Source of the DNA: Pseudomonadota bacterium | Lineage (GTDB): Bacteria; Pseudomonadota; Gammaproteobacteria; Thiotrichales; Thiotrichaceae | Reading direction: 5' to 3' | Assembly: GCA_002747455.1 (NCBI GenBank) | Contig: PDPG01000047.1 | Span: 1-64,000 of the forward strand | DNA length: 64,000 bases | Shown here: positions 40,456-48,277 of the stretch, one piece after another | Numbering within the stretch: the stretch's first letter is position 1 | Layout: each line of letters starts with the position of its first letter | Program-made: the position numbers and the translations under genes | Notes under the pieces: generated by a model | What the model saw: only the letters and a program-made list of their open reading frames with translations | What the model was told of the DNA's origin: nothing | Database searches by the model: none

Positions 40456-41409
40456 ATGTCTGTGAGCAACAAATCAGCGAATAAACAACGTGTAGCCCTT
40501 CCGTTCACGCGCCCCCTGCTCTCTGTAAAATACTGGCCGACATGGTTGGGGCTGTTGTTGGCTGCGTTGGTTGGGTGGTTGCCACAGCCTGCTCGGCATC
40601 GCTTGGGGCAGTGGTTGGGGGATTATCTCTATCGAAAACGAGCTAAGCGTTTTCATGTGAGCCGCGCAAACCTGCGGCAGGTCTTTCCTGAGGCTTCGGA
40701 CAAAGCAATCGAGGCCCGAGTGAAAGCCCATTTACAGTGGTACGGAAAAGGGTTGGTCGATTACAGCTTGTTCTTTTTCGGTGGCCGAGAGCGTTTATTT
40801 TCATCTGTTTCTATTAATGGTGGAGAACACTTGTGGCAGGCGGTCAAGCAGAATCAGGCGGTTATTCTGCTATTGACACACTCGGTGATGCTGGAATTTG
40901 CTGCAGTGGCTTTGGCTTCTGAGGGGATTCATAGCTTTGGCTCCTACAAAAAATCCAAAAATGCCTTACTGGACTGGGTGATCGCAAGAAGTCGCTGTCG
41001 TTTTGTGGACTTTGTTGTATCGCGCGAGGAGGGATTAAGGCCATTGATTCGCGCCATTCAGTCAAGGCGGGTGATGATCTTTTTACCGGATGAGGATTTG
41101 GGCTTGGATAACAGTGTGTTTGCGCCGTTCTTCAATAGGCAAAAAGCCACGCTGACCACACCATCACGCTTATGTAAGCTCGGCAAGGCGACGGCAATAG
41201 CGGGATTTGTTGGCTTTAATGAGCGTGAGTCTCGGTATGAGTTAAATCTGTCACCAATGCCAGCTAACTACCCGTCAGGTAATCACGAGCAGGACGCAGC
41301 CGATATGAATCGGGTCTTTGAATCTTTGATTCGCCAGTCCCCAGAACAATATATGTGGCTGATGAAATTTTATAAAACAACGCATGTAGATGACACACCG
41401 ATTTATTAA
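40456..41409 (+). CDS. lpxL: Lipid A biosynthesis lauroyl/myristoyl acyltransferase (LpxL/HtrB family)
   Basis: Adds a secondary acyl chain to Kdo2-lipid A precursor at the inner membrane. The 317-residue protein has an N-terminal hydrophobic anchor (about 28-45), the catalytic H(X4)E motif HSVMLE near residue 140, and FLPDEDLGLDNSVFAPFF, the conserved second block. EQYMWLMKFYKT near the C-terminus matches the family's final motif. It shows the presence of a Gram-negative outer membrane with acylated lipid A. It starts immediately after the hemH stop. Confidence 0.93.
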   Translation: MSVSNKSANKQRVALPFTRPLLSVKYWPTWLGLLLAALVGWLPQPARHRLGQWLGDYLYRKRAKRFHVSRANLRQVFPEASDKAIEARVKAHLQWYGKGLVDYSLFFFGGRERLFSSVSINGGEHLWQAVKQNQAVILLLTHSVMLEFAAVALASEGIHSFGSYKKSKNALLDWVIARSRCRFVDFVVSREEGLRPLIRAIQSRRVMIFLPDEDLGLDNSVFAPFFNRQKATLTTPSRLCKLGKATAIAGFVGFNERESRYELNLSPMPANYPSGNHEQDAADMNRVFESLIRQSPEQYMWLMKFYKTTHVDDTPIY

Positions 41410-41436
41410 TCTTGTTGTCAGGCTGAGGGCTGTAGA

Positions 41437-41465
41437 TTGACGTTTGGGGTTGATGGGGATATCCT
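41437..41465 (+). promoter_or_regulatory. Promoter of the tonB-yqgE-ruvX-pyr-yicC operon
   Basis: TTGACG at 41437-41442 and TATCCT at 41460-41465 are separated by 17 bases, about 60 bases before the tonB-like ATG. The -35 has one mismatch and the -10 has two. It is the only good candidate ahead of the tightly packed operon. Confidence 0.5.
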
Positions 41466-41524
41466 CGAAATCACGTCAGGGCTAAAAAATAAAAAACAAA
41501 CAGTCATCAGCAGTGAGCCGGATT

Positions 41525-42412
41525 ATGTCCACGAATTTTTCAGATAAAGCACGAGATAACCCACTTTTTGCGACCTTTCCGGTAGCGATCTTTATACATG
41601 GGGTGCTATTACTTGGCACGGGGTTTATGATGCCGGAGCCAAGTCCAGTACGAAAGGGTACCCTGCTTGATATCACGTTGGTCAACACCCAGTCGGAGGA
41701 AGCACCGAAAGAAGCAGATTTCATTGCGGAGTCTAATCAGCAAGGGAGCGGTACGCTTGATGAAAAGAAGCGGATTAGTAGTGCCTCGGCCTCTGATGCT
41801 CCCAGCCTGACCAATGGTGATAAGACATTCAGGAGTGAAGAGTCTGCGCCAGAGGTACTGCCCAAGCCCAAACCAAAAGTGCTGACGACCAAGGGCAAGA
41901 CAGATAAAGTCATTAAGAAAGATGTGCAGGATGAAGAAGTCAAAGAGCCGAAAGTTGTGCGTAATGATGTTTCTGAAAAGGCCGAAGAAATTGCCACGCT
42001 GATGGCAGAGATGAATAGAGAAGAGCAGAAATACGCTCGACGACCCAGAATTCATTTTGTGGACTCGATCAGTGCCAAAAGTGCGGTTGAGGCGCGCTAT
42101 ATTCAGAATTGGGCGAAGAAACTTGAGCGCATCGGTAATATCAATTTTCCCGAGGAAGCCATCCGTTTAAGCCTAAGTGGTACTTTGATCCTGAATGCGA
42201 CACTCGACCGTGCGGGGCGTGTTGTTGAAATGCAGATTGATGTATCATCGGGGAGTCGGATTCTGGATAAGGCTGCCTTGCGAATTGTAAAGCTGGCGGC
42301 GCCTTATGAGCCGTTGCCGTCAGAGATTCGCAAAAAATATGATCGTCTGAACATTACCCGTTCGATTGTGTTTCATAAAGAGAATGGCAAGGCGACGTTT
42401 TACACCAACTAA
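41525..42412 (+). CDS. TonB-family protein, first gene of the pyr operon
   Basis: A 295-residue protein with an N-terminal TM (about 14-32) and a periplasmic Pro/Lys/Glu-rich linker (KPKPKVLTTKGKTDKV region). The C-terminal TonB domain (about 190-290) has YIQNWAKKLERIGNINFPEEA, GTLILNATLDRAGRVVEM and ALRIVKLAAPYEPLP. The family transmits the proton motive force of ExbBD to outer-membrane receptors; this subgroup lies beside yqgE and ruvX in Pseudomonas and relatives, without exbBD, and its receptor is unknown. GTG four codons upstream is an alternative start. Confidence 0.88.
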   Translation: MSTNFSDKARDNPLFATFPVAIFIHGVLLLGTGFMMPEPSPVRKGTLLDITLVNTQSEEAPKEADFIAESNQQGSGTLDEKKRISSASASDAPSLTNGDKTFRSEESAPEVLPKPKPKVLTTKGKTDKVIKKDVQDEEVKEPKVVRNDVSEKAEEIATLMAEMNREEQKYARRPRIHFVDSISAKSAVEARYIQNWAKKLERIGNINFPEEAIRLSLSGTLILNATLDRAGRVVEMQIDVSSGSRILDKAALRIVKLAAPYEPLPSEIRKKYDRLNITRSIVFHKENGKATFYTN

Positions 42413-42435
42413 TTCAGTGAGAGCCAAACCCTTCT

Positions 42436-43002
42436 ATGCAACTGACATCCTCAAATTTGCGTAACCAGTTATTGATTGCGATGCCCGCTTTGGGAGACCC
42501 CAACTTTTTTCATACCGTTACGTTAATTTGTGAACACAACGAGGAAGGCTGTTTTGGGGTGACGATTAATCGCCCGCTGGATATGACAGTAGGTGATCTG
42601 CTCAAGCAGTTGGATATTGACTCCATTGAGCAAGTCGTGCTGGATGCCACCGCAGTTAATGGTGGGCCAGTTCAGCCGAATCAGGGGTTTGTGATACATG
42701 ATACTTCCCAGTCGTGGCAGGGGACGTTACATGTGGGTGATAACCTGTCGGTGACATCATCTCGTGACATTCTTGAAGATATTGCTGTAGGCAAAGGGCC
42801 GGATAATTTCCTGCTGGCGCTTGGGTGTGCCAGTTGGTCAGCAGGGCAGATTGAGGATGAGCTACGCCAGAATGCATGGCTCACTTGTCCGGCCAGTCAT
42901 CAGATTTTATTTGAGACGCCTTATGAGCAGCGTTGGCAGCAGTCGGCTGGAACGCTGGGTGTGGATGTAAACCTAATAAGCGATGTGGTCGGTCACGCTT
43001 AA
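42436..43002 (+). CDS. yqgE: YqgE/AlgH family protein
   Basis: A conserved cytoplasmic protein of 188 residues, also called AlgH in Pseudomonas, whose biochemical function is not settled. Diagnostic segments are LRNQLLIAMPALGDPNFFHTV, ITLICEHNEEGCFGVTINRP in its local form, NGGPVQPNQGFVIHD, and LALGCASWSAGQIEDEL. It lies between the tonB-like gene and ruvX, the common gammaproteobacterial order. Only two bases separate its stop from ruvX. Confidence 0.95.
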   Translation: MQLTSSNLRNQLLIAMPALGDPNFFHTVTLICEHNEEGCFGVTINRPLDMTVGDLLKQLDIDSIEQVVLDATAVNGGPVQPNQGFVIHDTSQSWQGTLHVGDNLSVTSSRDILEDIAVGKGPDNFLLALGCASWSAGQIEDELRQNAWLTCPASHQILFETPYEQRWQQSAGTLGVDVNLISDVVGHA

Positions 43003-43004
43003 TC

Positions 43005-43424
43005 ATGTCAACGGTATTGGCATTTGATTTTGGTCTTAAGCGTACTGGCGTTGCCGTTGGGAATACCGTTGTGGGAACGGCGACTGCACTGGAGACGCTT
43101 CGTAGCGTCAATAATAAACCGGACTGGGTTGGCATTGAACGACTGATTAAGCAATGGTCGCCTTCACAGCTAGTAGTGGGTATGCCCAAGCAGTTGGATG
43201 GCGAGGATACACCACTCACAGCACCCATTAATAAATTTTGTAATCAGTTAAATGGCCGCTTCAACTTGCCAGTGGCACAGGCTAACGAGCAGTTTACCTC
43301 AATCGAAGCAAGTCGCATGCTGAAAGAGGTACGTCAGGCTGGGCGCAAACGCAAAGTTAAAAAAGAAGAAGTGGATCAATTATCTGCTGTTATTATTTTT
43401 GAAAATTGGTATCAAAGCCAATAA
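43005..43424 (+). CDS. ruvX: RuvX/YqgF, Holliday-junction-resolvase-like RNase
   Basis: RNase H-fold nuclease of 139 residues; YqgF is implicated in maturation of the 16S rRNA 5' end and in transcription antitermination. MSTVLAFDFGLKRTGVAVGN provides the first catalytic Asp, LVVGMPKQLDGEDTPLT the central motif, and NEQFTSIEASRMLKE the Glu-containing motif. The final Asp lies in KEEVDQLSAVIIFENW. The start is set at the ATG two bases after yqgE; a longer frame would overlap yqgE without an RBS. Confidence 0.95.
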   Translation: MSTVLAFDFGLKRTGVAVGNTVVGTATALETLRSVNNKPDWVGIERLIKQWSPSQLVVGMPKQLDGEDTPLTAPINKFCNQLNGRFNLPVAQANEQFTSIEASRMLKEVRQAGRKRKVKKEEVDQLSAVIIFENWYQSQ

Positions 43425-43458
43425 ATCCCCTTATATTCACTCTGGAAGTACAGCCTTT

Positions 43459-43974
43459 ATGAAATACGATAGTCAGCGTGTTGATACTTTGTTGCAAAAT
43501 ATGCAATCAGAGCTGGAAGCGTATATGCAAAAAGCCAACATTACCCACCCGATGATGGTTGGGATTCACTCTGCGGGAGTCTTTGTAGCCAGAAGGCTTC
43601 ATCAGGCAATGGCGATTGATGAGCCGCTGGGGGAGCTAAACAGTGGCTTTTATCGTGATGACTTCTCCAGCAATGGACTACATGCCCAACTCAAGCCATC
43701 GAATATGCCCCTGAGTGTGGAAGATCGGCACATCATTCTGGTCGATGATGTATTATATACCGGCCGCACCATTAGGGCGGCAATGAACGAGTTATTCGAT
43801 TACGGCCGTCCGGCTAGTATTGCGCTGGCTGTGCTTGTCGATCGTGGCCATCGTGAGCTTCCTATCGAAGCGCAGGTGGTGGGTGTAAAACATGAGCTTG
43901 GCCCCGATGAGTATTTACAGGTTTTGGGCTCCGAAAAGCTCGAAATGAGTATCATTCAACGTGAGCATGACTAA
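43459..43974 (+). CDS. pyrR: Bifunctional pyr regulator / uracil phosphoribosyltransferase
   Basis: A type I phosphoribosyltransferase of 171 residues with the PRPP loop [17 protein letters not shown] and the N-terminal [15 protein letters not shown]. PyrR proteins bind UMP and, in Bacillus, pyr mRNA to cause attenuation; in pseudomonads the pyrR gene precedes pyrB and acts in pyr regulation and as a UPRTase. I see no obvious attenuator here, as the gene overlaps pyrB by eight bases. The ATG at 43459 gives the usual length. Confidence 0.93.
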   Translation: MKYDSQRVDTLLQNMQSELEAYMQKANITHPMMVGIHSAGVFVARRLHQAMAIDEPLGELNSGFYRDDFSSNGLHAQLKPSNMPLSVEDRHIILVDDVLYTGRTIRAAMNELFDYGRPASIALAVLVDRGHRELPIEAQVVGVKHELGPDEYLQVLGSEKLEMSIIQREHD

Positions 43975-44965
43975 GGCAAATTTGGTTCCCGGTCCCTTAC
44001 CGGCGTCGCTGCAACTAACCCCAGATGGCAAACTAAGGCATTTTTTAACAACAGAGGGTTTATCCAGAGAACTACTAACAGCAATTTTGGATCGGGCAGA
44101 ACAATTCATCACACAGCCCAGTAAGGCACAAAACAAATTTCCTGTATTGCGCGGCAAAACGGTCATGAATTTGTTTTTTGAGAACTCCACCCGTACGCGT
44201 CTCACCTTTGAACTAGCTGCCCAACGCCTTTCTGCCGATGTAGTCAATCTGGATATACGTAACTCATCTGCCTCCAAAGGGGAAAGCCTACTTGATACCA
44301 TGCGCAATCTGGAAGCAATGAACTGCGATATATTTGTGGTTCGTCATCATCACAGTAGCGCCCCTCACTTTATTGCTCGTTACTGTGCGCCACACATCAG
44401 CGTATTAAATGCAGGGGATGGTTATCATGCTCATCCCACTCAGGCGATGCTGGATATGTTGACCATTCGCCAGCACAAGCCAGATTTTTCAAAACTAACG
44501 GTTGCAATTACGGGGGACATTCGACATTCGCGTGTCGCCCGCTCACAAATTCATGCTCTAAACACTTTGGGTGTCAAAGAGGTTCGGGTGATTGCACCGG
44601 GGACATTGATGCCAGTGGGTATTGAACACATGAATGCTCGAGTGTTTAGCGCCTTGGACGAGGGTTTGAAAGATGTGGATGTGGTGGTCATGTTGCGTTT
44701 ACAGAAGGAACGTATGCAAGGGGCGATGTTACCTTCTGAGAAAGAATATTTTTCCCTGTATGGGCTGACTGAAAAACGTTTGAAGCTGGCTAAACCTGAC
44801 GCGATTGTAATGCATCCCGGGCCGGTTAACCGTGGTGTGGAGATTGATTCGTCAGTTGCCGATGGGCCGCAATCGGTCATTATGCAGCAGGTAACGAATG
44901 GTATTGCGGTGCGCATGGCTGTGATGTCAATGGTGATGGATACTCGATCCAGGGGGCAAGGCTAA
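43967..44965 (+). CDS. pyrB: Aspartate carbamoyltransferase catalytic subunit
   Basis: Condenses carbamoyl phosphate with aspartate in pyrimidine synthesis. The 332-residue chain has the carbamoyl-phosphate motif [18 protein letters not shown] (about 65-82), [12 protein letters not shown], and [11 protein letters not shown] near the C-terminus. The N-terminal extension of about 18 residues before the family core matches the Pseudomonas-type ATCase, in which holoenzyme is built with PyrC' rather than PyrI. Start at ATG 43967, two codons after a possible GTG. The stop overlaps pyrC' (TAATG). Confidence 0.96.
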   Translation: MTKANLVPGPLPASLQLTPDGKLRHFLTTEGLSRELLTAILDRAEQFITQPSKAQNKFPVLRGKTVMNLFFENSTRTRLTFELAAQRLSADVVNLDIRNSSASKGESLLDTMRNLEAMNCDIFVVRHHHSSAPHFIARYCAPHISVLNAGDGYHAHPTQAMLDMLTIRQHKPDFSKLTVAITGDIRHSRVARSQIHALNTLGVKEVRVIAPGTLMPVGIEHMNARVFSALDEGLKDVDVVVMLRLQKERMQGAMLPSEKEYFSLYGLTEKRLKLAKPDAIVMHPGPVNRGVEIDSSVADGPQSVIMQQVTNGIAVRMAVMSMVMDTRSRGQG

Positions 44966-46251
44966 TGTCACAAGTCTTATTTAAACAAGCGCGTATTATC
45001 GATCCTGCAAATGTGCGGGACAGGGTGGGCGATTTGCTGGTGACTGATGGCAAAATTGCTCAGATTGCAGATGAGATCAAGGTGGCAGAGTCTGTGCCTG
45101 TGGTGGATGCTACGGGAAAGTGGCTTCTACCGGGTTTGGTTGACCTGGGAGCGTATGTGCGGCATCAGGAGCGCAAGGCCACGGTAGAATCTGAATCCAT
45201 TGCCGCAGCCAAGTCGGGAATTACGCGGCTGTGTTGTATGCCCGAATTAGCCAAGCCAATAGATTCAACTGCTGAAGTTACTTTGATCCAGGAAACCGCT
45301 GCTGACTCCGGCAAGGTTTGGTTTGAAGTCATTGGCAGCATGACGGCGGGCTTGGAAGGCAAGCAGCTCAGCAATATGGGGGGGCTGAAAAAAGCAGGCT
45401 GTGTGGCAGTGAGTCAGGGGCACGGTGAGTTTGAAAGTCTTGATATTATGCGCAAAGCAATGGAATACGCCCGTACATGTGGGGTTAAACTGTTTTTGCA
45501 TCCCTTGGAGCATGGTCTGATTGGTAATGGCTGTGTGCATGATGGAGCCATTGCTACACGTGCAGGTTTGCCCGGAATTCCGGTGGCTGCTGAAACCATC
45601 GCGCTCTCGCAGATATTGATGATGGCCGAACAAATGGATGTTGATGTGCATTTTTGTCGGCTATCCAGCGCGGCAGGAGTTGAGATGATTCGTCAGGCCA
45701 AAGCGCGGGGCTTGCGGGTAACGGCCGATGTTGCGGCGCACCAGTTATTTCTGACCGAGCATGATATTGCGGATTACAACCCGCTGTGCCATACACTACC
45801 ACCACTTCGCAGTGAAACAGACCGCGAGGTGCTGCGTGATGCTGTTCGCGAAGGGGTGATTGATGCGATTTGTTCAGATCACCAGCCGCAGGATATTGAC
45901 TCTAAACTAGCACCGTTACAGGACTCCAGCCCGGGTATTTCTTCACTGGAAACCCTGCTGCCACTGACGCTCAGATTGGTTGAGGAAGGCTCACTTTCGT
46001 TGTTGCAGGCAATTGCCCGTATAACCGCCAGTGCTGCGGACATTATTGGTCGCCCACACGGCAGGTTATCGTTGGCTAGTGATGCAGATCTGTTGCTGTT
46101 TGACCCGAAACACAAATGGCAGTTTAGGCAAAGTGACATGGTGAGTAGTGGCAAAAACAGTCCTTTTGATGGTTGGTCATTTAACGGCAAACTGCTACAA
46201 ACCTATGTAAAAGGCCAGTGTGTCTATGACGCGCATCACTGTGAGGGGTAA
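44965..46251 (+). CDS. pyrC: Inactive dihydroorotase-like subunit PyrC' of the ATCase complex
   Basis: A dihydroorotase homologue of 428 residues in an operon overlapping pyrB. Active enzymes begin the barrel with PGxVDxHxHxR; here the sequence is LPGLVDLGAYVRHQE, so both metal-binding His are gone (Gly and Tyr). The SDHQP motif near residue 311 and LHPLEHGLI remain. In Pseudomonas the same pyrB-pyrC' arrangement yields an inactive PyrC' needed to assemble active ATCase, and a separate active pyrC exists. The same is expected here. It precedes yicC by six bases. Confidence 0.93.
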   Translation: MSQVLFKQARIIDPANVRDRVGDLLVTDGKIAQIADEIKVAESVPVVDATGKWLLPGLVDLGAYVRHQERKATVESESIAAAKSGITRLCCMPELAKPIDSTAEVTLIQETAADSGKVWFEVIGSMTAGLEGKQLSNMGGLKKAGCVAVSQGHGEFESLDIMRKAMEYARTCGVKLFLHPLEHGLIGNGCVHDGAIATRAGLPGIPVAAETIALSQILMMAEQMDVDVHFCRLSSAAGVEMIRQAKARGLRVTADVAAHQLFLTEHDIADYNPLCHTLPPLRSETDREVLRDAVREGVIDAICSDHQPQDIDSKLAPLQDSSPGISSLETLLPLTLRLVEEGSLSLLQAIARITASAADIIGRPHGRLSLASDADLLLFDPKHKWQFRQSDMVSSGKNSPFDGWSFNGKLLQTYVKGQCVYDAHHCEG

Positions 46252-46257
46252 CAAACC

Positions 46258-47127
46258 ATGATTCGAAGTATGACCGCTTTTGCTCGAAGTGATCGCGTTA
46301 CAGCCAACGGCTCACTAACGTGGGAAGTGCGTACCGTTAACCATCGTTATCTGGAGACAACACTGCGCTTGCCGGATGGTTTTCGTAGTCAGGAGAATGA
46401 TTACAAAGAATTGGTGCGCACCCGCCTTGCTCGTGGCAAGTTAGACGCGGTGCTGCGTTTTGATCCTGAAGGTGCCGAGCAAGCTACGACACTCAATATT
46501 GATACCAACCGAGTGGGCGCATTATTGAATGCCCAGCAGCAAATACAATCACTTAGTCAGGAAGCCGGTAATCTATCAGTGTCCGATATTTTGAGCTGGC
46601 CCGGTGTAGTAAAGCCGGAGGTCTTGGACTTTGATGGCCTTTACAAGGATGCCATGGAGCTACTGGGTGAGGCCTTGAATGATCTGGTGGAAGCCCGTAG
46701 GCGTGAAGGCAAGCGTTTGGTCATGTTTATTGAGCACCGCTGTGATCAGATTGAGCAGATAGTCGTGGCGGTTACAGAGCGTCGTGAGGTTGTTGTGCAA
46801 GCATCGCGTGAACGCCTGATGCAGCGTATTGAAAGCCTAGACCTAGAAGTAGATCCACAGCGTTTGGAGCAGGAACTGGCAATTCAGGCACAGCGCCTGG
46901 ATGTTAGTGAGGAACTGGATCGCTTGGGGGCACACATTGATGAACTGCGGCAGACTTTAACGGGTGGTCAAGCAGTGGGTCGTCGGCTTGACTTTCTGAT
47001 GCAAGAGTTTAATCGTGAAGCGAATACATTGGGGTCAAAGTCTAACGATGCAGAGACAACCCGTCACTCAATGGAGTTAAAAGTGCTGATTGAGCAGATG
47101 CGGGAGCAGATTCAGAATATAGAATGA
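46258..47127 (+). CDS. yicC: YicC/YloC family endoribonuclease
   Basis: A 289-residue cytoplasmic protein; E. coli YicC and B. subtilis YloC have been reported as endoribonucleases. The family start MIRSMTAFARSD, EVRTVNHRYLETTLRLP, the central KRLVMFIEHRCDQIEQIV and the highly conserved C-terminus ANTLGSKSNDAETTRHSMELKVLIEQMREQIQNIE are intact. The 3' end of yicC is a known integration target of mobilisable islands (for example MGIVflInd1 in Vibrio), and an integrase remnant follows here. It is the last gene of the pyr operon. Confidence 0.95.
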   Translation: MIRSMTAFARSDRVTANGSLTWEVRTVNHRYLETTLRLPDGFRSQENDYKELVRTRLARGKLDAVLRFDPEGAEQATTLNIDTNRVGALLNAQQQIQSLSQEAGNLSVSDILSWPGVVKPEVLDFDGLYKDAMELLGEALNDLVEARRREGKRLVMFIEHRCDQIEQIVVAVTERREVVVQASRERLMQRIESLDLEVDPQRLEQELAIQAQRLDVSEELDRLGAHIDELRQTLTGGQAVGRRLDFLMQEFNREANTLGSKSNDAETTRHSMELKVLIEQMREQIQNIE

Positions 47128-47134
47128 TGTTTCA

Positions 47135-47205
47135 GGTTGTTTCTAATTGTAATAAATAGTATATAAAACAATAAGTTATGTGAGATTCTTGTTTCTGGTT
47201 GTTTC
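47135..47205 (+). repeat. Paired GGTTGTTTC direct repeats behind yicC
   Basis: The nonamer GGTTGTTTC occurs at 47135-47143, just behind the yicC stop, and again at 47197-47205. The AT-rich spacing and position behind an integration target fit integrase arm-type sites, but two copies of nine bases could be chance. Confidence 0.35.
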
Positions 47206-47233
47206 AGTCTGTTGCAGTAAGTTGCTAGCAGAT

Positions 47234-47255
47234 TGGTGGCAGAAATGATGGCAGA
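47234..47255 (+). repeat. 12-base-period tandem repeat TGrTGGCAGA, probable att-region element
   Basis: TGGTGGCAGA (47234-47243) recurs as TGATGGCAGA (47246-47255), start to start exactly 12 bases, joined by AA(A). It lies between the yicC stop and the integrase remnant. A related element with the same 12-base period sits behind tRNA-Leu in this window. Such repeats are common just upstream of P4-type integrase genes. Confidence 0.5.
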
Positions 47256-47319
47256 TTTTCAGTCTTCATCGAAATCAAGATAATATATAGAAATCTGTCA
47301 CCATTTTCACAGTAAGTAA

Positions 47320-47430
47320 TTGATAAACAAAAATAAATCAACAAAAGCAGGGTTTCATGTTGCTGGTTATGACCTATGTCTTCGTGTCAGTAAAGAATTT
47401 CAGGTGAAGGTAATTTCCCTCAACGTCTGA
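47320..47430 (+). pseudogene. Remnant of a P4-type tyrosine integrase N-terminus
   Basis: A short frame (TTG at 47320, stop TGA at 47428) reads NKSTKAGFHVAGYDLCLRVSK, closely resembling the N-terminal arm-binding domain of P4-type integrases (DUF4102 pattern K-x-G-x-H-x-x-G-x-x-L-y-L-R-V-s). Homology stops at the LRVSK point and the frame runs into the end of the convergent HAD gene. The catalytic domain is absent. With yicC just upstream, a known target, it is best read as the scar of a lost genomic island. The call rests on pattern recognition of about 20 residues. Confidence 0.5.
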
Positions 47431-48098
47431 ATCACCTTCCCTGAACACTGTCCCTGCCGCCCAGTCCGATCCAGCAACACGCCACATAACCCCGCCTGAT
47501 TCGCCGCCAGCACGTCATTCTGCAAATTATCCCCAACACACCAACAATCAGCCGCGGCTTTGCCTGCTTCTGCCAGTGCCAGTTCAAAGATTGCCACATC
47601 CGGCTTGGCCACACCTGCACGTTCAGCGGTAATCACCACATCAAAGTCATCATACAAGCTCACAGCTTTAAGCTTACGAACCTGCATTTCAGTCGGCCCA
47701 TTGCTAATCACACCCAGCCCAATGCCTTGTGCTTTCAACGCCTGAATCACTTCGCGGGTTTCTGGAAACAGCGTCGAGCCTTGCACATAATTCACCATAA
47801 AGTACTCAAATGCTACCAGTGCTTCGTCGTCGCTAAAGGTCAGGTTGGGAAATACGTAACGAATCCGTGCCCGCTGTAACTGCTGTACGTCAATATCGCC
47901 AGATAGAAACGATGGATAATATTGGTTCAACGCATCGTTCCAACGCTGATGGCGCTCTGCCACGGTGGCGGGGCTGTACTTTGCAAACAGCGCATCAACC
48001 CCGATACGGGTGGAGGTTTCATCATCCAGCAACGTGTCGTCGAGGTCGAAAAAGATAAACTCAGGTGGCTGATTATTGGTATTCAAAAGGGCTTCCAT
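47400..48098 (-). CDS. HAD-superfamily hydrolase (YjjG/HAD-IA type)
   Basis: A 232-residue phosphatase-like protein. Motif I is FFDLDDTLLDD (nucleophile Asp), motif II GVISNGP, motif III Lys in GVAKPDVAIF and motif IV CVGDNLQNDVLAAN. An alpha-helical cap lies between motifs I and II. The closest known analogues are nucleotidases such as YjjG and small phosphoesterases; the substrate cannot be told. It is convergent with the pyr operon, and its 3' end overlaps the integrase remnant by about 30 bases, so it may have arrived with the island or been exposed by its deletion. Confidence 0.88.
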   Translation of the reverse strand: MEALLNTNNQPPEFIFFDLDDTLLDDETSTRIGVDALFAKYSPATVAERHQRWNDALNQYYPSFLSGDIDVQQLQRARIRYVFPNLTFSDDEALVAFEYFMVNYVQGSTLFPETREVIQALKAQGIGLGVISNGPTEMQVRKLKAVSLYDDFDVVITAERAGVAKPDVAIFELALAEAGKAAADCWCVGDNLQNDVLAANQAGLCGVLLDRTGRQGQCSGKVIQTLREITFT

Positions 48099-48277
48099 TT
48101 GCGGTTATTGAACATCTGCCTATACTGTATTGATTACTCGACCAAAACAATGGTGCAGCCAAGCCTTTGTACTGAAATTAGTCGCTATCACAACATTTGA
48201 ACTGACAATTCAGACCAGCCTTGCTACATTCGTTGGGAGAAGTCCGTTCAGTGTGCCGCTAGGGAATTATTAGAAAT

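Noticed and set aside
47128..47319. Possible small RNA or attenuator in the AT-rich gap after yicC
   Set aside because: No strong hairpin with T run was found; the repeat and remnant are better explained as an integration scar.
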